From contig JADJVQ010000009.1 in NCBI GenBank assembly GCA_016710525.1, positions 1-64,000 of the forward strand: a stretch of DNA of 64,000 bases, read 5' to 3'. Numbering within the stretch: the first letter of the stretch is position 1; every line of letters starts with the position of its first letter. Made by a program: the position numbers and the translations under genes. This DNA is from Burkholderiaceae bacterium. Lineage in GTDB: Bacteria; Pseudomonadota; Gammaproteobacteria; Burkholderiales; Burkholderiaceae_E. Below are positions 52,265 through 61,002 of the stretch, in pieces. Below the pieces are notes generated by a model. It worked only from the letters and a program-made list of their open reading frames with translations. It was not told the origin of the DNA and searched no databases.

Positions 52265-53187
52265 CCGGCGACGAAAGCGCCTGGCTGACCGTGCTGGCCG
52301 CGATACTCGGCGGCGCGCTGCGCGTGTCCACGCCGTTCCTGTTCGTGAGCCTGGGCGAGACGCTGACCGAGCGGTCGGGCCGGGTCAACCTGGGCCTGGA
52401 AGGCACGATGGTGTTCGGCGCCATGAGTGGCTATGCGGTTGCCTTTCATGCCGACTCGGCCTGGGCCGGTGTGCTGGCGGCGGGTGCCTTCGGGATGGTC
52501 TTCGGTCTGGTGCATGGCCTGGTGTGCAGCCTGCCGCGCGTCAACGACGTGGCCTTCGGCATCGCGCTGATGACGCTCGGCCTGGGGCTGGCTTTCTTCT
52601 TCGGCAAGGACTACGTGCAGCCGACGGCGCCGCGGCTGCCCGCGATCGCGCTGGGCGCCTGGAGCGATTCGCCGGCGCTGCAGTCGGCGCTGCAGATCAA
52701 CGTGCTGCTGCTGATCGGCATCGCCTGCGCCCTGGCGCTGACCTGGGCTTTGAAGACCACGCGCTGGGGCCTGGTGCTGCGCACCGTGGGCGACAGCGCC
52801 AACGCGGCCCGTGCGCTGGGCTTTCCGGTGACGGCGGTGCGCGCCTGGGCGACCGCAGCCGGCGGTTTCATGGCGGGTGTCGGCGGCTCGTTCCTGTCGC
52901 TCTACTACCCGGGCAGCTGGAACGAGGCGCTGTCCAGCGGCCAGGGCGTGATGGCGGTGGCGCTGGTGATCTTCGCGCGCTGGCATCCGATGGGTTGCGT
53001 GTGGGCGGCGCTGCTGTTCGGGGGCACCGGCGCGATCGGTCCGGCGCTGCAGGCGGTCGGCGTGATGCAGGGCTATCACCTGTGGAATGCCGCGCCTTAC
53101 GTGCTGACCCTGGCCGTGATGATCGCGACCTCGTCGGCGCGCCGCTCGATGGCCGGTGCACCGGGTGAACTGAGCCTCACGCGGTGA
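52261..53187 (+). CDS. ABC transporter permease, BMP/nucleoside type (second)
   Basis: A 308-residue permease (COG1079-like) with eight or so membrane segments. Diagnostic segments are LRVSTPFLFVSLGETLTERSGRVNLGLEGTMVFGAMSGYAV, the VNDVAFGIALMTLGLGLAFFFG core and SSGQGVMAVALVIFARWHPMGCVWAALLFGG. The GxxxxERSGxxNLGLEG motif is the family hallmark. The ATG at 52261 overlaps the stop of the first permease. The matching ATPase is not next but follows two enzyme genes, at 54991. Confidence 0.9.
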   Translation: MTGDESAWLTVLAAILGGALRVSTPFLFVSLGETLTERSGRVNLGLEGTMVFGAMSGYAVAFHADSAWAGVLAAGAFGMVFGLVHGLVCSLPRVNDVAFGIALMTLGLGLAFFFGKDYVQPTAPRLPAIALGAWSDSPALQSALQINVLLLIGIACALALTWALKTTRWGLVLRTVGDSANAARALGFPVTAVRAWATAAGGFMAGVGGSFLSLYYPGSWNEALSSGQGVMAVALVIFARWHPMGCVWAALLFGGTGAIGPALQAVGVMQGYHLWNAAPYVLTLAVMIATSSARRSMAGAPGELSLTR

Positions 53188-53213
53188 GCGGCGGCGATTG
53201 AACGGAGGACACG

Positions 53214-54251
53214 ATGTCGGGACTCGGTGGATTGAACAAGTCGCCCCATGGGCTGGTGATCGGGCTGGTGCAATCGCAGCTGCCGGTCGTCCAGACCCCG
53301 GCGGACCTGGCGCGCCAGACCGGGCGGATCGTCGAGATGGTCGGCAAGGCGCGGCGCAACTCGCCGTCCATGGACCTGGTGGTGTTTCCCGAGTACTCGC
53401 TGCATGGGCTGTCGATGAGCACCGACACTGAGCTGATGTGCCGGCTCGATGGCCCGGAGGTGGCGGCCCTGCGCGCCGCCTGTGTCGAGCACAAGATCTG
53501 GGGCTGCTTCTCGATCATGGAGTACAACCCGCTTGGCAATCCGTACAACAGCGGCCTGATCATCGACGACCAGGGCGGGCTGGCGCTGTACTACCGCAAG
53601 ATGCACCCGTGGGTGCCGGTGGAGCCCTGGGAGCCGGGCAACATGGGCATTCCGGTGATCGCCGGGCCGCGCGGCGCTAAGCTGGCGCTGATCATCTGCC
53701 ACGACGGCATGTTCCCGGAGATGGCGCGCGAGTGCGCCTACAAGGGCGCCGAGGTCATGATCCGCACCGCCGGCTACACCGCGCCGATCCGCCATGCGTG
53801 GCGCATCACCAATCAGTCCAACGCCTTCCAGAACCTGATGGTCACCGCCAGTGTCTGCATGTGCGGCACCGATGGCACCTTCGACTCGATGGGCGAGGGC
53901 ATGTTCGTGAACTTCGATGGCGAGCCGCTGGTGATGGGCAGCCATCGTCCCGACGAGATCATCACCTGCGAGGTCCGCCCGGACCTGGTCCGCGAGGCCC
54001 GCCGGCACTGGGGCGTGGAGAACAACATCTACCAGTTCCATCACCGCGGTTATGTGGCGGTGCGCGGCGGCGCGCAGGACTGCCCGTACACCTTCATGCA
54101 GGACCTGGTGGCCGGGCGATACCGGCTGCCCTGGGAGGACGAGGTCGAGCACGTCGATGGGCGATCCTGCGGTTTCGCGCCGCCGCAGCGTGTCTATGAG
54201 GCCGGATCCGACACCGGACCGCTGCCCCCGCCCGCCGGCAGGCCGCGCTGA
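53214..54251 (+). CDS. Formamidase / aliphatic-amidase-like nitrilase-superfamily enzyme
   Basis: A 345-residue C-N hydrolase close to AmiF/AmiE amidases. The catalytic set is visible: Glu60 (VVFPEYSLHG), Lys129 (YYRKMHPW) and Cys162 (LIICHDGMFPEMAREC). MECxGNG-type aliphatic amidase substitutions are absent and the WVPVEPWEPG loop resembles formamidase. It would release ammonia from formamide or another short amide. Its place between the permeases and biuret hydrolase suggests an amide made from or taken up with ureides. The last 40 residues are Pro/Gly-rich. Confidence 0.8.
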   Translation: MSGLGGLNKSPHGLVIGLVQSQLPVVQTPADLARQTGRIVEMVGKARRNSPSMDLVVFPEYSLHGLSMSTDTELMCRLDGPEVAALRAACVEHKIWGCFSIMEYNPLGNPYNSGLIIDDQGGLALYYRKMHPWVPVEPWEPGNMGIPVIAGPRGAKLALIICHDGMFPEMARECAYKGAEVMIRTAGYTAPIRHAWRITNQSNAFQNLMVTASVCMCGTDGTFDSMGEGMFVNFDGEPLVMGSHRPDEIITCEVRPDLVREARRHWGVENNIYQFHHRGYVAVRGGAQDCPYTFMQDLVAGRYRLPWEDEVEHVDGRSCGFAPPQRVYEAGSDTGPLPPPAGRPR

Positions 54252-54262
54252 GGAGACCCGCG

Positions 54263-54994
54263 ATGTCGCAAACCCCCTCGATTCCTTCAAATGCCGCGCC
54301 CGCGCCGGCCGGCTGGCCCTGCGTCGCGGCCGACCCCTATCCCTGGCCCTTCGATGCCGATCTGCGCGCGGTGAATACCGCGCTGATCGTGATCGACATG
54401 CAGACCGACTTCTGCGGCATCGGCGGTTATGTCGATTCGATGGGCTACGACCTGTCGCTGACCCGGGCGCCGATCGCGCCGATCGCGCGGCTGATGGCCC
54501 GCTGCCGCGAACTCGGCGTCATGGTCATCCATACCCGCGAGGGCCATCGCCCGGACCTGTCCGACCTGCCCGCCAACAAGCGCTGGCGATCGCAGCGGAT
54601 CGGTGCGGGCATCGGCGACCCCGGCCCCTGCGGGCGGATCCTGGTGCGCGGCGAACCCGGCTGGGCGATCATCGACGAACTCGCCCCGATGCCGGGAGAG
54701 GTGGTGATCGACAAGCCGGGCAAGGGCTCGTTCTGCGCGACCGATCTCGAGCTGATCCTGCGAACCCGCGGCATCCGCAACCTGATCCTCACCGGCATCA
54801 CCACCGACGTGTGTGTGCACACCACGATGCGCGAGGCGAACGATCGCGGCTTCGAGTGCCTGATGCTCGAGGACTGCACCGGTGCCACCGACCTGGGCAA
54901 TCACCTGGCGGCGGTCAAGATGATCAAGATGCAGGGCGGCGTGTTCGGCGCGGTGGCGACCTCTCAGGCGCTGCTGGCGGCGCTGGCCGCATGA
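54263..54994 (+). CDS. biuH: Biuret amidohydrolase
   Basis: A 243-residue isochorismatase-like cysteine hydrolase that converts biuret to allophanate and ammonia. Catalytic residues are Asp45 (LIVIDMQTDF), Lys151 (VIDKPGKGSF) and Cys184 (TTDVCVHTTMREAND), spaced 106 and 33 residues apart as in this family. The N-terminal DPYPWPF, the GYVDSMGYDLSLTRAPI loop, THREGHRPDL-like HTREGHRPDLSDLPANKRWRSQRIG and QGGVFG closely resemble the Rhizobium biuret hydrolase as I know it. AtzF in the divergent operon would remove the allophanate product. It overlaps the ATPase gene by four bases. Confidence 0.88.
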   Translation: MSQTPSIPSNAAPAPAGWPCVAADPYPWPFDADLRAVNTALIVIDMQTDFCGIGGYVDSMGYDLSLTRAPIAPIARLMARCRELGVMVIHTREGHRPDLSDLPANKRWRSQRIGAGIGDPGPCGRILVRGEPGWAIIDELAPMPGEVVIDKPGKGSFCATDLELILRTRGIRNLILTGITTDVCVHTTMREANDRGFECLMLEDCTGATDLGNHLAAVKMIKMQGGVFGAVATSQALLAALAA

Positions 54995-56607
54995 AGCCCC
55001 TTCGTGTCGCCGGCGCGGATCTCGAGGCGCCCGCCCCGTCGCATCGGGCGCTGGCGCTCGACACCTTCGAACTGAGCAAGCGCTTCGGCGATTTCACCGC
55101 GCTGGACCGGGTCTCGATCGCGGTTCGCGCGGGGACCGTGCATGCGCTGCTCGGCGAAAACGGCGCCGGCAAGTCGACGCTGGTCAAATGCCTGGTCGGA
55201 TTTCATCGCGCCGACGGCGGCAGCATTCTCGTGGACGGGCGCGAGGTCCAGATCACCTCGCCGCAGCAGGCTCGCGAGCTCGGCATCGGCATGGTCTATC
55301 AGCATTTCACGCTGGTGCCCTCGATGACGGTTGCCGAGAATCTCTGCCTGGCCCGCGGCGGGCTGCCGGCGGTCATCGGATGGAAGCGGCAGCGTTCTGC
55401 GCTCGCGGACTTCATGGCCAGCGTGCCGTTCAAGCTCGATCTGGACGCGCGGATCGCCGATCTGTCGGCCGGTGAAAAGCAGAAGACCGAACTGCTCAAG
55501 CAGCTGTATGCGGACAACCGCTTCCTGATCCTCGACGAGCCGACCTCGGTGCTCACGCCCGAAGAAGCCGACGAACTGCTCACCGCGGTGCGTGACCTGG
55601 CGCACGGCGGGCGCATGACGGCGCTGCTGATCACGCACAAGTTCGGCGAGGTCGAGCGCTTTGCCGACGATGTGACGGTGCTGCGCCGAGGCGCGCTGGC
55701 CGGCGCCGGCGCGGTGGCCGAGCTGAACGCCGACCGGCTGGCCACGCTGATGATCGGCCAGGCGCTGCCGGTCACCAGCGCGGCCGTGACGCAGCCGGCC
55801 CGCCCGGCCGGCGAGCCGGTGCTCCGGGTCAAGGGCCTGCAGGTCGACAACGACCTGGGCCTGCCGGCCGTGCGCGATCTGACCCTGGAGGTGCCGGCGG
55901 GCTGCATCGTCGGGATCGCGGGCGTGTCGGGCAACGGCCAGCGTGAACTCGTACAGGCGCTGACCGGCCAGCGAGCCCGTGCCGGTGGCAGCGTCACGGT
56001 GTTCGGCGAGGCTTTCCATGCGACTCGCTCGGATTATCTGCGCCACCGCGTCGCGGCCCTGCCGGAGGAGCCGCTGTTCAACGCCTGTGTTCGCGGCCTG
56101 TCGGTGGCCGACAACCTGGCGCTGCGCGATTTCGACCGGGCGCCGTGGTCGGTGCGCGGCTGGCTGCGCCCGGCGGCGTTCCGCGAGGCCGCGCTGGCCA
56201 GCATCGCCGCCTACCGGGTCAAGACGCGCGGACCCGACGAGCCGATCGAACGGCTGTCCGGGGGCAATGTGCAGCGCGCGGTGCTGTCGCGCGAGCTCTC
56301 GCGCGACGCGCGGCTGCTGATCGTGATGAATCCGGTGTTCGGCCTGGACTTCCAGGCCTCGGCCGAGATCCACCAGCGCCTGCGCGATGCGCGAAACGAC
56401 GGCTGCGCGGTGCTGCTGGTCAGCGAGGATCTCGACGAGCTGCTGGACCTGTCGGACCGGGTGGCGGTATTGAACGGCGGGCGCATCGTGTTCGATTCGG
56501 CGCGCCCCGCCCAGGATCGCGACGCCATCGGCCGCGCGATGGGCGGGCATGCCGACGGCGAATCGGGCCCGGTCGCGGTGGCAACGCAGGGAGCCCATGC
56601 ATCATGA
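54991..56607 (+). CDS. Two-domain ABC transporter ATP-binding protein (BMP/nucleoside type)
   Basis: A 538-residue ATPase with two ABC domains (COG3845-like). The first has Walker A GENGAGKST, Q-loop VYQHFTLVPSMTVAENL, signature LSAGEKQKTELLK and Walker B FLILDEPTSVL. In the second, Walker A is GVSGNGQRE, the signature LSGGNVQRAVLSREL and Walker B LLIVMNPVFGLD, so the usual Asp-Glu is MN. This is the asymmetric degenerate second site known in RbsA/MglA/YufO relatives. It completes the BMP importer although it lies two genes after the permeases. Confidence 0.92.
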   Translation: MKPLRVAGADLEAPAPSHRALALDTFELSKRFGDFTALDRVSIAVRAGTVHALLGENGAGKSTLVKCLVGFHRADGGSILVDGREVQITSPQQARELGIGMVYQHFTLVPSMTVAENLCLARGGLPAVIGWKRQRSALADFMASVPFKLDLDARIADLSAGEKQKTELLKQLYADNRFLILDEPTSVLTPEEADELLTAVRDLAHGGRMTALLITHKFGEVERFADDVTVLRRGALAGAGAVAELNADRLATLMIGQALPVTSAAVTQPARPAGEPVLRVKGLQVDNDLGLPAVRDLTLEVPAGCIVGIAGVSGNGQRELVQALTGQRARAGGSVTVFGEAFHATRSDYLRHRVAALPEEPLFNACVRGLSVADNLALRDFDRAPWSVRGWLRPAAFREAALASIAAYRVKTRGPDEPIERLSGGNVQRAVLSRELSRDARLLIVMNPVFGLDFQASAEIHQRLRDARNDGCAVLLVSEDLDELLDLSDRVAVLNGGRIVFDSARPAQDRDAIGRAMGGHADGESGPVAVATQGAHAS

Positions 56608-57283
56608 GTGCGTCAGACAAACTCTTCGAGATCCCGGCGCGACCCGGTCCGTACCGGTTCAAGCCGTCGCAGACCGCGCTGATCCTGATCGACATGCAGC
56701 GCGACTTCATCGAACCCGGCGGGTTCGGCGAGGCCCTGGGCAATGATTTGAGCCACCTGCGGGTGGCGGTCGAACCGGCACAGCGCCTGCTGGCCTGGGC
56801 GCGCGCGCAGGGACTGCGCATCGTGCACACCAAGGAATGCCATCGTCCCGACCTGGCCGACTGCCCGCCGGCCAAGCGGGAACGCGGCCTGCCGAGCCTG
56901 CGGATCGGCGACCCCGGTCCGATGGGCCGGATCCTGATCGATGGCGAGCCGGGCAGCGACTTCATCGCCGAACTGACGCCGGCGCCGGGCGAGGTGGTGC
57001 TGGCCAAGCCCGGCAAGGGCGCGTTCTACGGCACCGCGCTGGGCGAGATGCTGCAAGCGTCTGGGGGGTGAGCCACCTGATCATCGCCGGGGTCACCACC
57101 GAGGTCTGCGTGCAGACCACGATGCGCGAAGCCAACGACCGGGGCTACGACTGCGTGCTGATCGAAGAGGCCACCGCCAGCTACTTTCCGCAGTTCAAGG
57201 CGGCGACCATCGAGATGATCGTGGCGCAGGGCGGCATCGTCGGCTGGGCTGCGTCGCTGGAGTCGCTGCTCGCGGCGCCTTAG
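56604..57283 (+). CDS. Second isochorismatase-like cysteine hydrolase; one-base frameshift
   Basis: A paralogue of BiuH of about 226 residues when corrected. It keeps the catalytic Asp30 (LILIDMQRDF), Lys135 (VLAKPGKGAF) and Cys168 (TTEVCVQTTMREAND) with nearly the same spacing, and the HTKECHRPDL and IGDPGPMGRILIDGEPG segments. It differs in the N-terminal substrate loops: no DPYPWP or GYVDSMGYDL. One extra G in the six-G run at about 57060-57066 breaks the frame between QAS and GVSHLIIAG. The substrate is unknown; a second ureide or a carbamate is plausible. Last gene of the rightward operon. Confidence 0.83.
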
Positions 57284-57450
57284 AGGCCTGGCCTGGCGTC
57301 CAGGCACTCCCGCGGCATCGCTGTCCGCGGCCCGCGTCCGATGGCGCTTGATCGGGCCTGCGATGCGGATCAGAATGATCCAGGAGCGTTCGCGGGCGGT
57401 GGCGCGCTTCGTGTCGATCTCGCCTGAATCCCCCGAGCTGGAGTGCCCCC

Positions 57451-58383
57451 ATGCAACCGGAACCGATGAGCGAGGCGTTGTTTGGCGAAGTCCGGCCATC
57501 GGATCGCTGGCCGGAGCAAGCCTCGAAGTCCGGCCGGACCGGCCGGATTCTCGGGCTGCTGGCGCTGGCTGCGGCTGCCGCACTGGCGCTGGTCTGGTGG
57601 TTCGGAACGTCGAAACCGGGGCCGCTCGAACCCGCCGCGCCGCTGGCCGGCAAGGCTGTGCTGCCCGCCGACGCCTCCGCTGCGCACAAGGCGGCCGAAC
57701 CGCCGGCCATCCAGCATCCCATCGGGCCGGCGCCCATTGCGATCACCGAAGCGCTGCCGCCCCTGGATCGGTCGGACGGCTGGTTCGCGCGGGCGCTCAG
57801 CGAGCTGCTCGGCCGCGATCCGTTGCTCTCGCAGATTCAAGCCGAAGGTTTCGTTCGCCGCGTGGTGGCAACCGTCGACAATCTGCCCTCGTCGCATGCT
57901 GCGCGCCGCCTGTGGCCGCTCCAGCAGGCGCCCGACCGGTTCGTGGTGCGCGCCGAATCCGGCCAGGACGTCATCGATCCGGGCAACAGTCTTCGATACA
58001 CGATGTTCGTGCTGCTGGCCGAGTCGATTTCTGTCGAGCGCGCGGCGGCGCTTTATCGCGGCGCGTACGCGCTCTTCCAGCGGGCCTATGTCGAGCTCGG
58101 TTATCCGGGCGGTTATTTCAACGACCGGCTGGTCGCGGTGATCGATCATCTGCTCGCCGCGCCTGAACCGGGGGAACCCGTGGCTGTGCGGCTGATCGAA
58201 GTTCAAGGACCGATCGGGTCGTCGCGCCCCTGGGTGAACTATGAGTTCGTCGATCCCGTCCTCGAATCCTCGTCGGCAGGGCACAAGCTGATGGTGCGGA
58301 TGGGGCTGGACAACGAACTCAGACTCAAGGCCCGGCTGCGTGAATTCCGCGCGGCGGTGGTCGCGCCGGGCGCGATCCGGTAA
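57451..58383 (+). CDS. DUF3014 membrane-anchored protein
   Basis: A 310-residue protein with a cytoplasmic N-terminus, one membrane helix (about residues 31-51), an Ala/Pro-rich linker to about residue 95 and a periplasmic DUF3014 domain (RALSELLGRDPLLSQI, FVRRVVATVDNLP, RYTMFVLLAESISVERAAALYRGAYALFQRAYVELGYPG in parts). DUF3014 proteins have no known function. It has no evident tie to the ureide operon, which ends 167 bases upstream. ATG 57451 is the first in frame; ATG 57466 is possible. Confidence 0.82.
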   Translation: MQPEPMSEALFGEVRPSDRWPEQASKSGRTGRILGLLALAAAAALALVWWFGTSKPGPLEPAAPLAGKAVLPADASAAHKAAEPPAIQHPIGPAPIAITEALPPLDRSDGWFARALSELLGRDPLLSQIQAEGFVRRVVATVDNLPSSHAARRLWPLQQAPDRFVVRAESGQDVIDPGNSLRYTMFVLLAESISVERAAALYRGAYALFQRAYVELGYPGGYFNDRLVAVIDHLLAAPEPGEPVAVRLIEVQGPIGSSRPWVNYEFVDPVLESSSAGHKLMVRMGLDNELRLKARLREFRAAVVAPGAIR

Positions 58384-58475
58384 TCGGGCCGACGCCGCCC
58401 GGGCATGGGCGAGGGCATCAGCCGATCCTGGCCTTGCCGCGCCCGGCGATCAATTCCCGTGCGGATGCGCGGGCA

Positions 58476-59396
58476 CTACTCGCTCAGGAATCGGCGCAGC
58501 GCCTGCAGCGCGGCACCCGGGTTTTCCTCCTGCGGCAGATGCCCCACTCCGGGCAGTGACACCAGCCGAGCCCCGGCCACGGCCTCGAGGTAGTCGGCCG
58601 AGTTGCCCAGCGGAATCATCGCGTCCTGCTCGCCCCAGATCAGCAGCGTCGGGGCCCGGATGCGAGCCAGCAGCGGCAGCGGGTCGCGCAGTCGGGTCTG
58701 CTTCATGCGATCGAGCAGGGCGCCACGCACCCCGGGCGCCAGCAGCAGGTCATGGTAACGATCGATCGTCTCGTCGGTGAGCGCCCGCGGGTCTGCGTAC
58801 GCAGGTTCGAGGTTCATCCGCATCAGCGCACGGGGCAGCGCGTGACGCATCAGTTCGAGGGCCGCCGGAACCTCGGGCGGCTTGTCGTACTCGAAACCCG
58901 GACTGGCGAATCCGTCGGGGGCGACCAGCACGAGCCTGGTCACGCGGTCCGGATGATCGGCCGCGAAACGCCAGGCCAGCCGTCCGCCCATCGAATGGCC
59001 GACCACGCTGGCGCGCGCCAGTCCCAATCGATCCATCAGGGCGAGCAGGATCTGTTCGCCGCGTTCGTCCCGGTAGTCCGCGGCGGGATCCGGGCCGGTG
59101 AGCCCGGCACCCGGCAGGTCGAACCGGATCACCCGCCAGTCGGTTTCGAGTTCGCGGGCCCAGTCTTCCCAGGTGTGCAGGCTGGCGCCGAATCCATGCA
59201 TCAGGATCACCGCCGGTGCCGCGGGCGGGCCGGTTTCGCGCAGGTGCAGGCGCAGCCCCGCCACCTCGACGAAGCGACTGGGCGGCGCCGCATAGCGGGC
59301 TTCCAGGGACTCGCGAGGCTTGTCCGGTGTCCACAGCCAGCTGGCCGCGGCGACGAGCCCGATGATGACAACCCCCCACACGATGATGCTCCTCAT
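58476..59396 (-). CDS. Alpha/beta hydrolase with N-terminal membrane anchor
   Basis: A 306-residue protein from ATG 59396. A hydrophobic anchor (residues 3-21) precedes an alpha/beta hydrolase fold with the oxyanion motif HGFGASLHTW, nucleophile elbow GHSMGG (Ser about 122), acid region LIWGEQDAMIP and catalytic His in GVGHLPQEENP. It resembles meta-cleavage-type and lipase-like hydrolases, but the substrate cannot be assigned. A longer start at 59426 adds ten basic residues. Confidence 0.85.
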   Translation of the reverse strand: MRSIIVWGVVIIGLVAAASWLWTPDKPRESLEARYAAPPSRFVEVAGLRLHLRETGPPAAPAVILMHGFGASLHTWEDWARELETDWRVIRFDLPGAGLTGPDPAADYRDERGEQILLALMDRLGLARASVVGHSMGGRLAWRFAADHPDRVTRLVLVAPDGFASPGFEYDKPPEVPAALELMRHALPRALMRMNLEPAYADPRALTDETIDRYHDLLLAPGVRGALLDRMKQTRLRDPLPLLARIRAPTLLIWGEQDAMIPLGNSADYLEAVAGARLVSLPGVGHLPQEENPGAALQALRRFLSE

Positions 59397-59496
59397 GAGC
59401 CTGCTTCGGTGATGACCCGCCTTCATGGTATGGCGGGCGCAGCGGGCAGGCCGATCAGGGCGCGTCCATCGCAAGGCCACCCGGTGATCGGGCCGG

Positions 59497-60822
59497 CTAC
59501 AAGGTCGGAAAAAACCGGTTCGGCGGCCGCTGCAGTCCAAGATGCTCGCGCAGCGTCGTGCCTTCGTAGTGTTTTCGGAAGATGCCCCTGCGCTGCAACT
59601 CGGGGACGACCAGGTCGACGAAATCATCGAGGCCGGCGGGCACCGTCGGGAACATCACATTGAAACCGTCACAGGCCTCGGTTTCCAGCCACTCCTGCAT
59701 CGTGTCGGCGACCTGTGCGGGTGTGCCGACCATCTGCAGTCCGCCATAGCCGCCCACCATCCGGGCGAGCTGGCGCACGGTGAGCTGGTCGCGCCGTGCG
59801 AGCGCCACCAGCGCATCGCGGCCGCTCTGGCTGGCGTTGGTCTGCGGGATGTCGGGCAGGGGGGCGTCGAGCTCGAAACCGGAGGCGTCCACGCCCAGCC
59901 GGATCGACAGGTTGGGGATCGCGCTTTCGGCGTGCACGAGACTGTCGAGCAAGGCCTGCTTGTCGCGGGCCTCCTGGGTGGTGCGGGCCACGGTGACCAG
60001 GGCTCCGGGCAGGACCTTGAGTTCGTCGGGCCCTCGGCCGACCGCCTTCAGCCTGGCTTTCATGTCCTGGTAGAAGCGTCGTCCGTCCTCGATGGTGCGG
60101 GTGCTGGCGAAGATCACTTCAGCGGTCTGCGCCGCCAGCTGCCGCCCCGCCTCCGAAGCGCCGGCCTGCACGATCACCGGCCATCCCTGCACGGGCCGCG
60201 CGATGTTCAGCGGCCCGCGCACGCTCAGGTGTTCGCCCTGGTGATCGAGCACGTGCAGTTTCTTTTCATCGAAGAACAGGCCGCTGTCCTGGTCGCGCAG
60301 CCAGGCGTCGTCGGCCCAGCTGTCCCAGAGGCCGGTCACGACGCTGAAGAACTCGCGCGCGCGGCGGTATCGCTCATCGTGTTCGACGTGTTCGGTCAGT
60401 CCGAAGTTCAGCGCGGCATCCGGATTGGAGGTGGTGACGATGTTCCAGCCGGCGCGCCCGGCGCTGATGTGGTCCAGCGATGCGAAGCGGCGGGCGATGT
60501 GGTACGGCTCGTCGAAGGTGGTCGATGCGGTCGCCACCAGCCCGATTCGCTCGGTGACCATCGCCAGGCTGGAGAGCAGCGTGAGGGGTTCGAACGAAGT
60601 CGCGGTCGCGCTGCGCCGCAAGGCCTCGATCGGCATGTTCAACACCGCCAGGTGGTCCGCCATGAAGAATGCGTCGAAGCAGCCGCGTTCCAGCGTCTGG
60701 ATGAAGCGCACCAGATGCTTCAGATTGAAGTTGGCATCCGGATAGGCGCCGGGATAGCGCCACCAGGCGGTGTGGATTCCGACAGGGCGCATGAACGCGC
60801 CGAGGTGCAGGGTCTTGGGCAT
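59497..60822 (-). CDS. LLM-class flavin-dependent monooxygenase (NtaA/SnaA/DszA-like)
   Basis: A 441-residue enzyme of the NtaA/SnaA/SoxA group of two-component FMNH2-dependent monooxygenases: HLGAFMRPVGIHTAWWRYP at the start, FDAFFMADHLAVL, EPLTLLSSLAMVTERIGLVATASTTF, GRAGWNIVTTSNPDAALNFG and the WPVIVQAGASEAGR segment near residue 225. Members oxidise EDTA, nitrilotriacetate, dibenzothiophene sulfone or dimethyl sulfide. No flavin reductase gene is adjacent, so FMNH2 must come from elsewhere. The substrate is unknown. Confidence 0.88.
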   Translation of the reverse strand: MPKTLHLGAFMRPVGIHTAWWRYPGAYPDANFNLKHLVRFIQTLERGCFDAFFMADHLAVLNMPIEALRRSATATSFEPLTLLSSLAMVTERIGLVATASTTFDEPYHIARRFASLDHISAGRAGWNIVTTSNPDAALNFGLTEHVEHDERYRRAREFFSVVTGLWDSWADDAWLRDQDSGLFFDEKKLHVLDHQGEHLSVRGPLNIARPVQGWPVIVQAGASEAGRQLAAQTAEVIFASTRTIEDGRRFYQDMKARLKAVGRGPDELKVLPGALVTVARTTQEARDKQALLDSLVHAESAIPNLSIRLGVDASGFELDAPLPDIPQTNASQSGRDALVALARRDQLTVRQLARMVGGYGGLQMVGTPAQVADTMQEWLETEACDGFNVMFPTVPAGLDDFVDLVVPELQRRGIFRKHYEGTTLREHLGLQRPPNRFFPTL

Positions 60823-61002
60823 GGACGTGCTCGCGAAGGGAAAAGGGCGCAGTGCGCGGCGATGGCATTTCGACGAGCGTACCGCAGGCCGTCGAACCGG
60901 GGCGACTCCGGTTCGTGCCTCTGCCCGCGGCGTTCAGTCCCGGCCTGGCGGGATGCCGGCGCCGCCAGCCTGATCGAGGCGCGGCGGCCGGCGCCCAGCA
61001 GG

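Noticed and set aside
39732..57283. Full cyanuric acid degradation pathway
   Set aside because: AtzE, AtzG, AtzH and AtzF relatives are present, but no ring-opening AtzD/TrzD protein could be found in any frame, so only the biuret and ureide steps are claimed.
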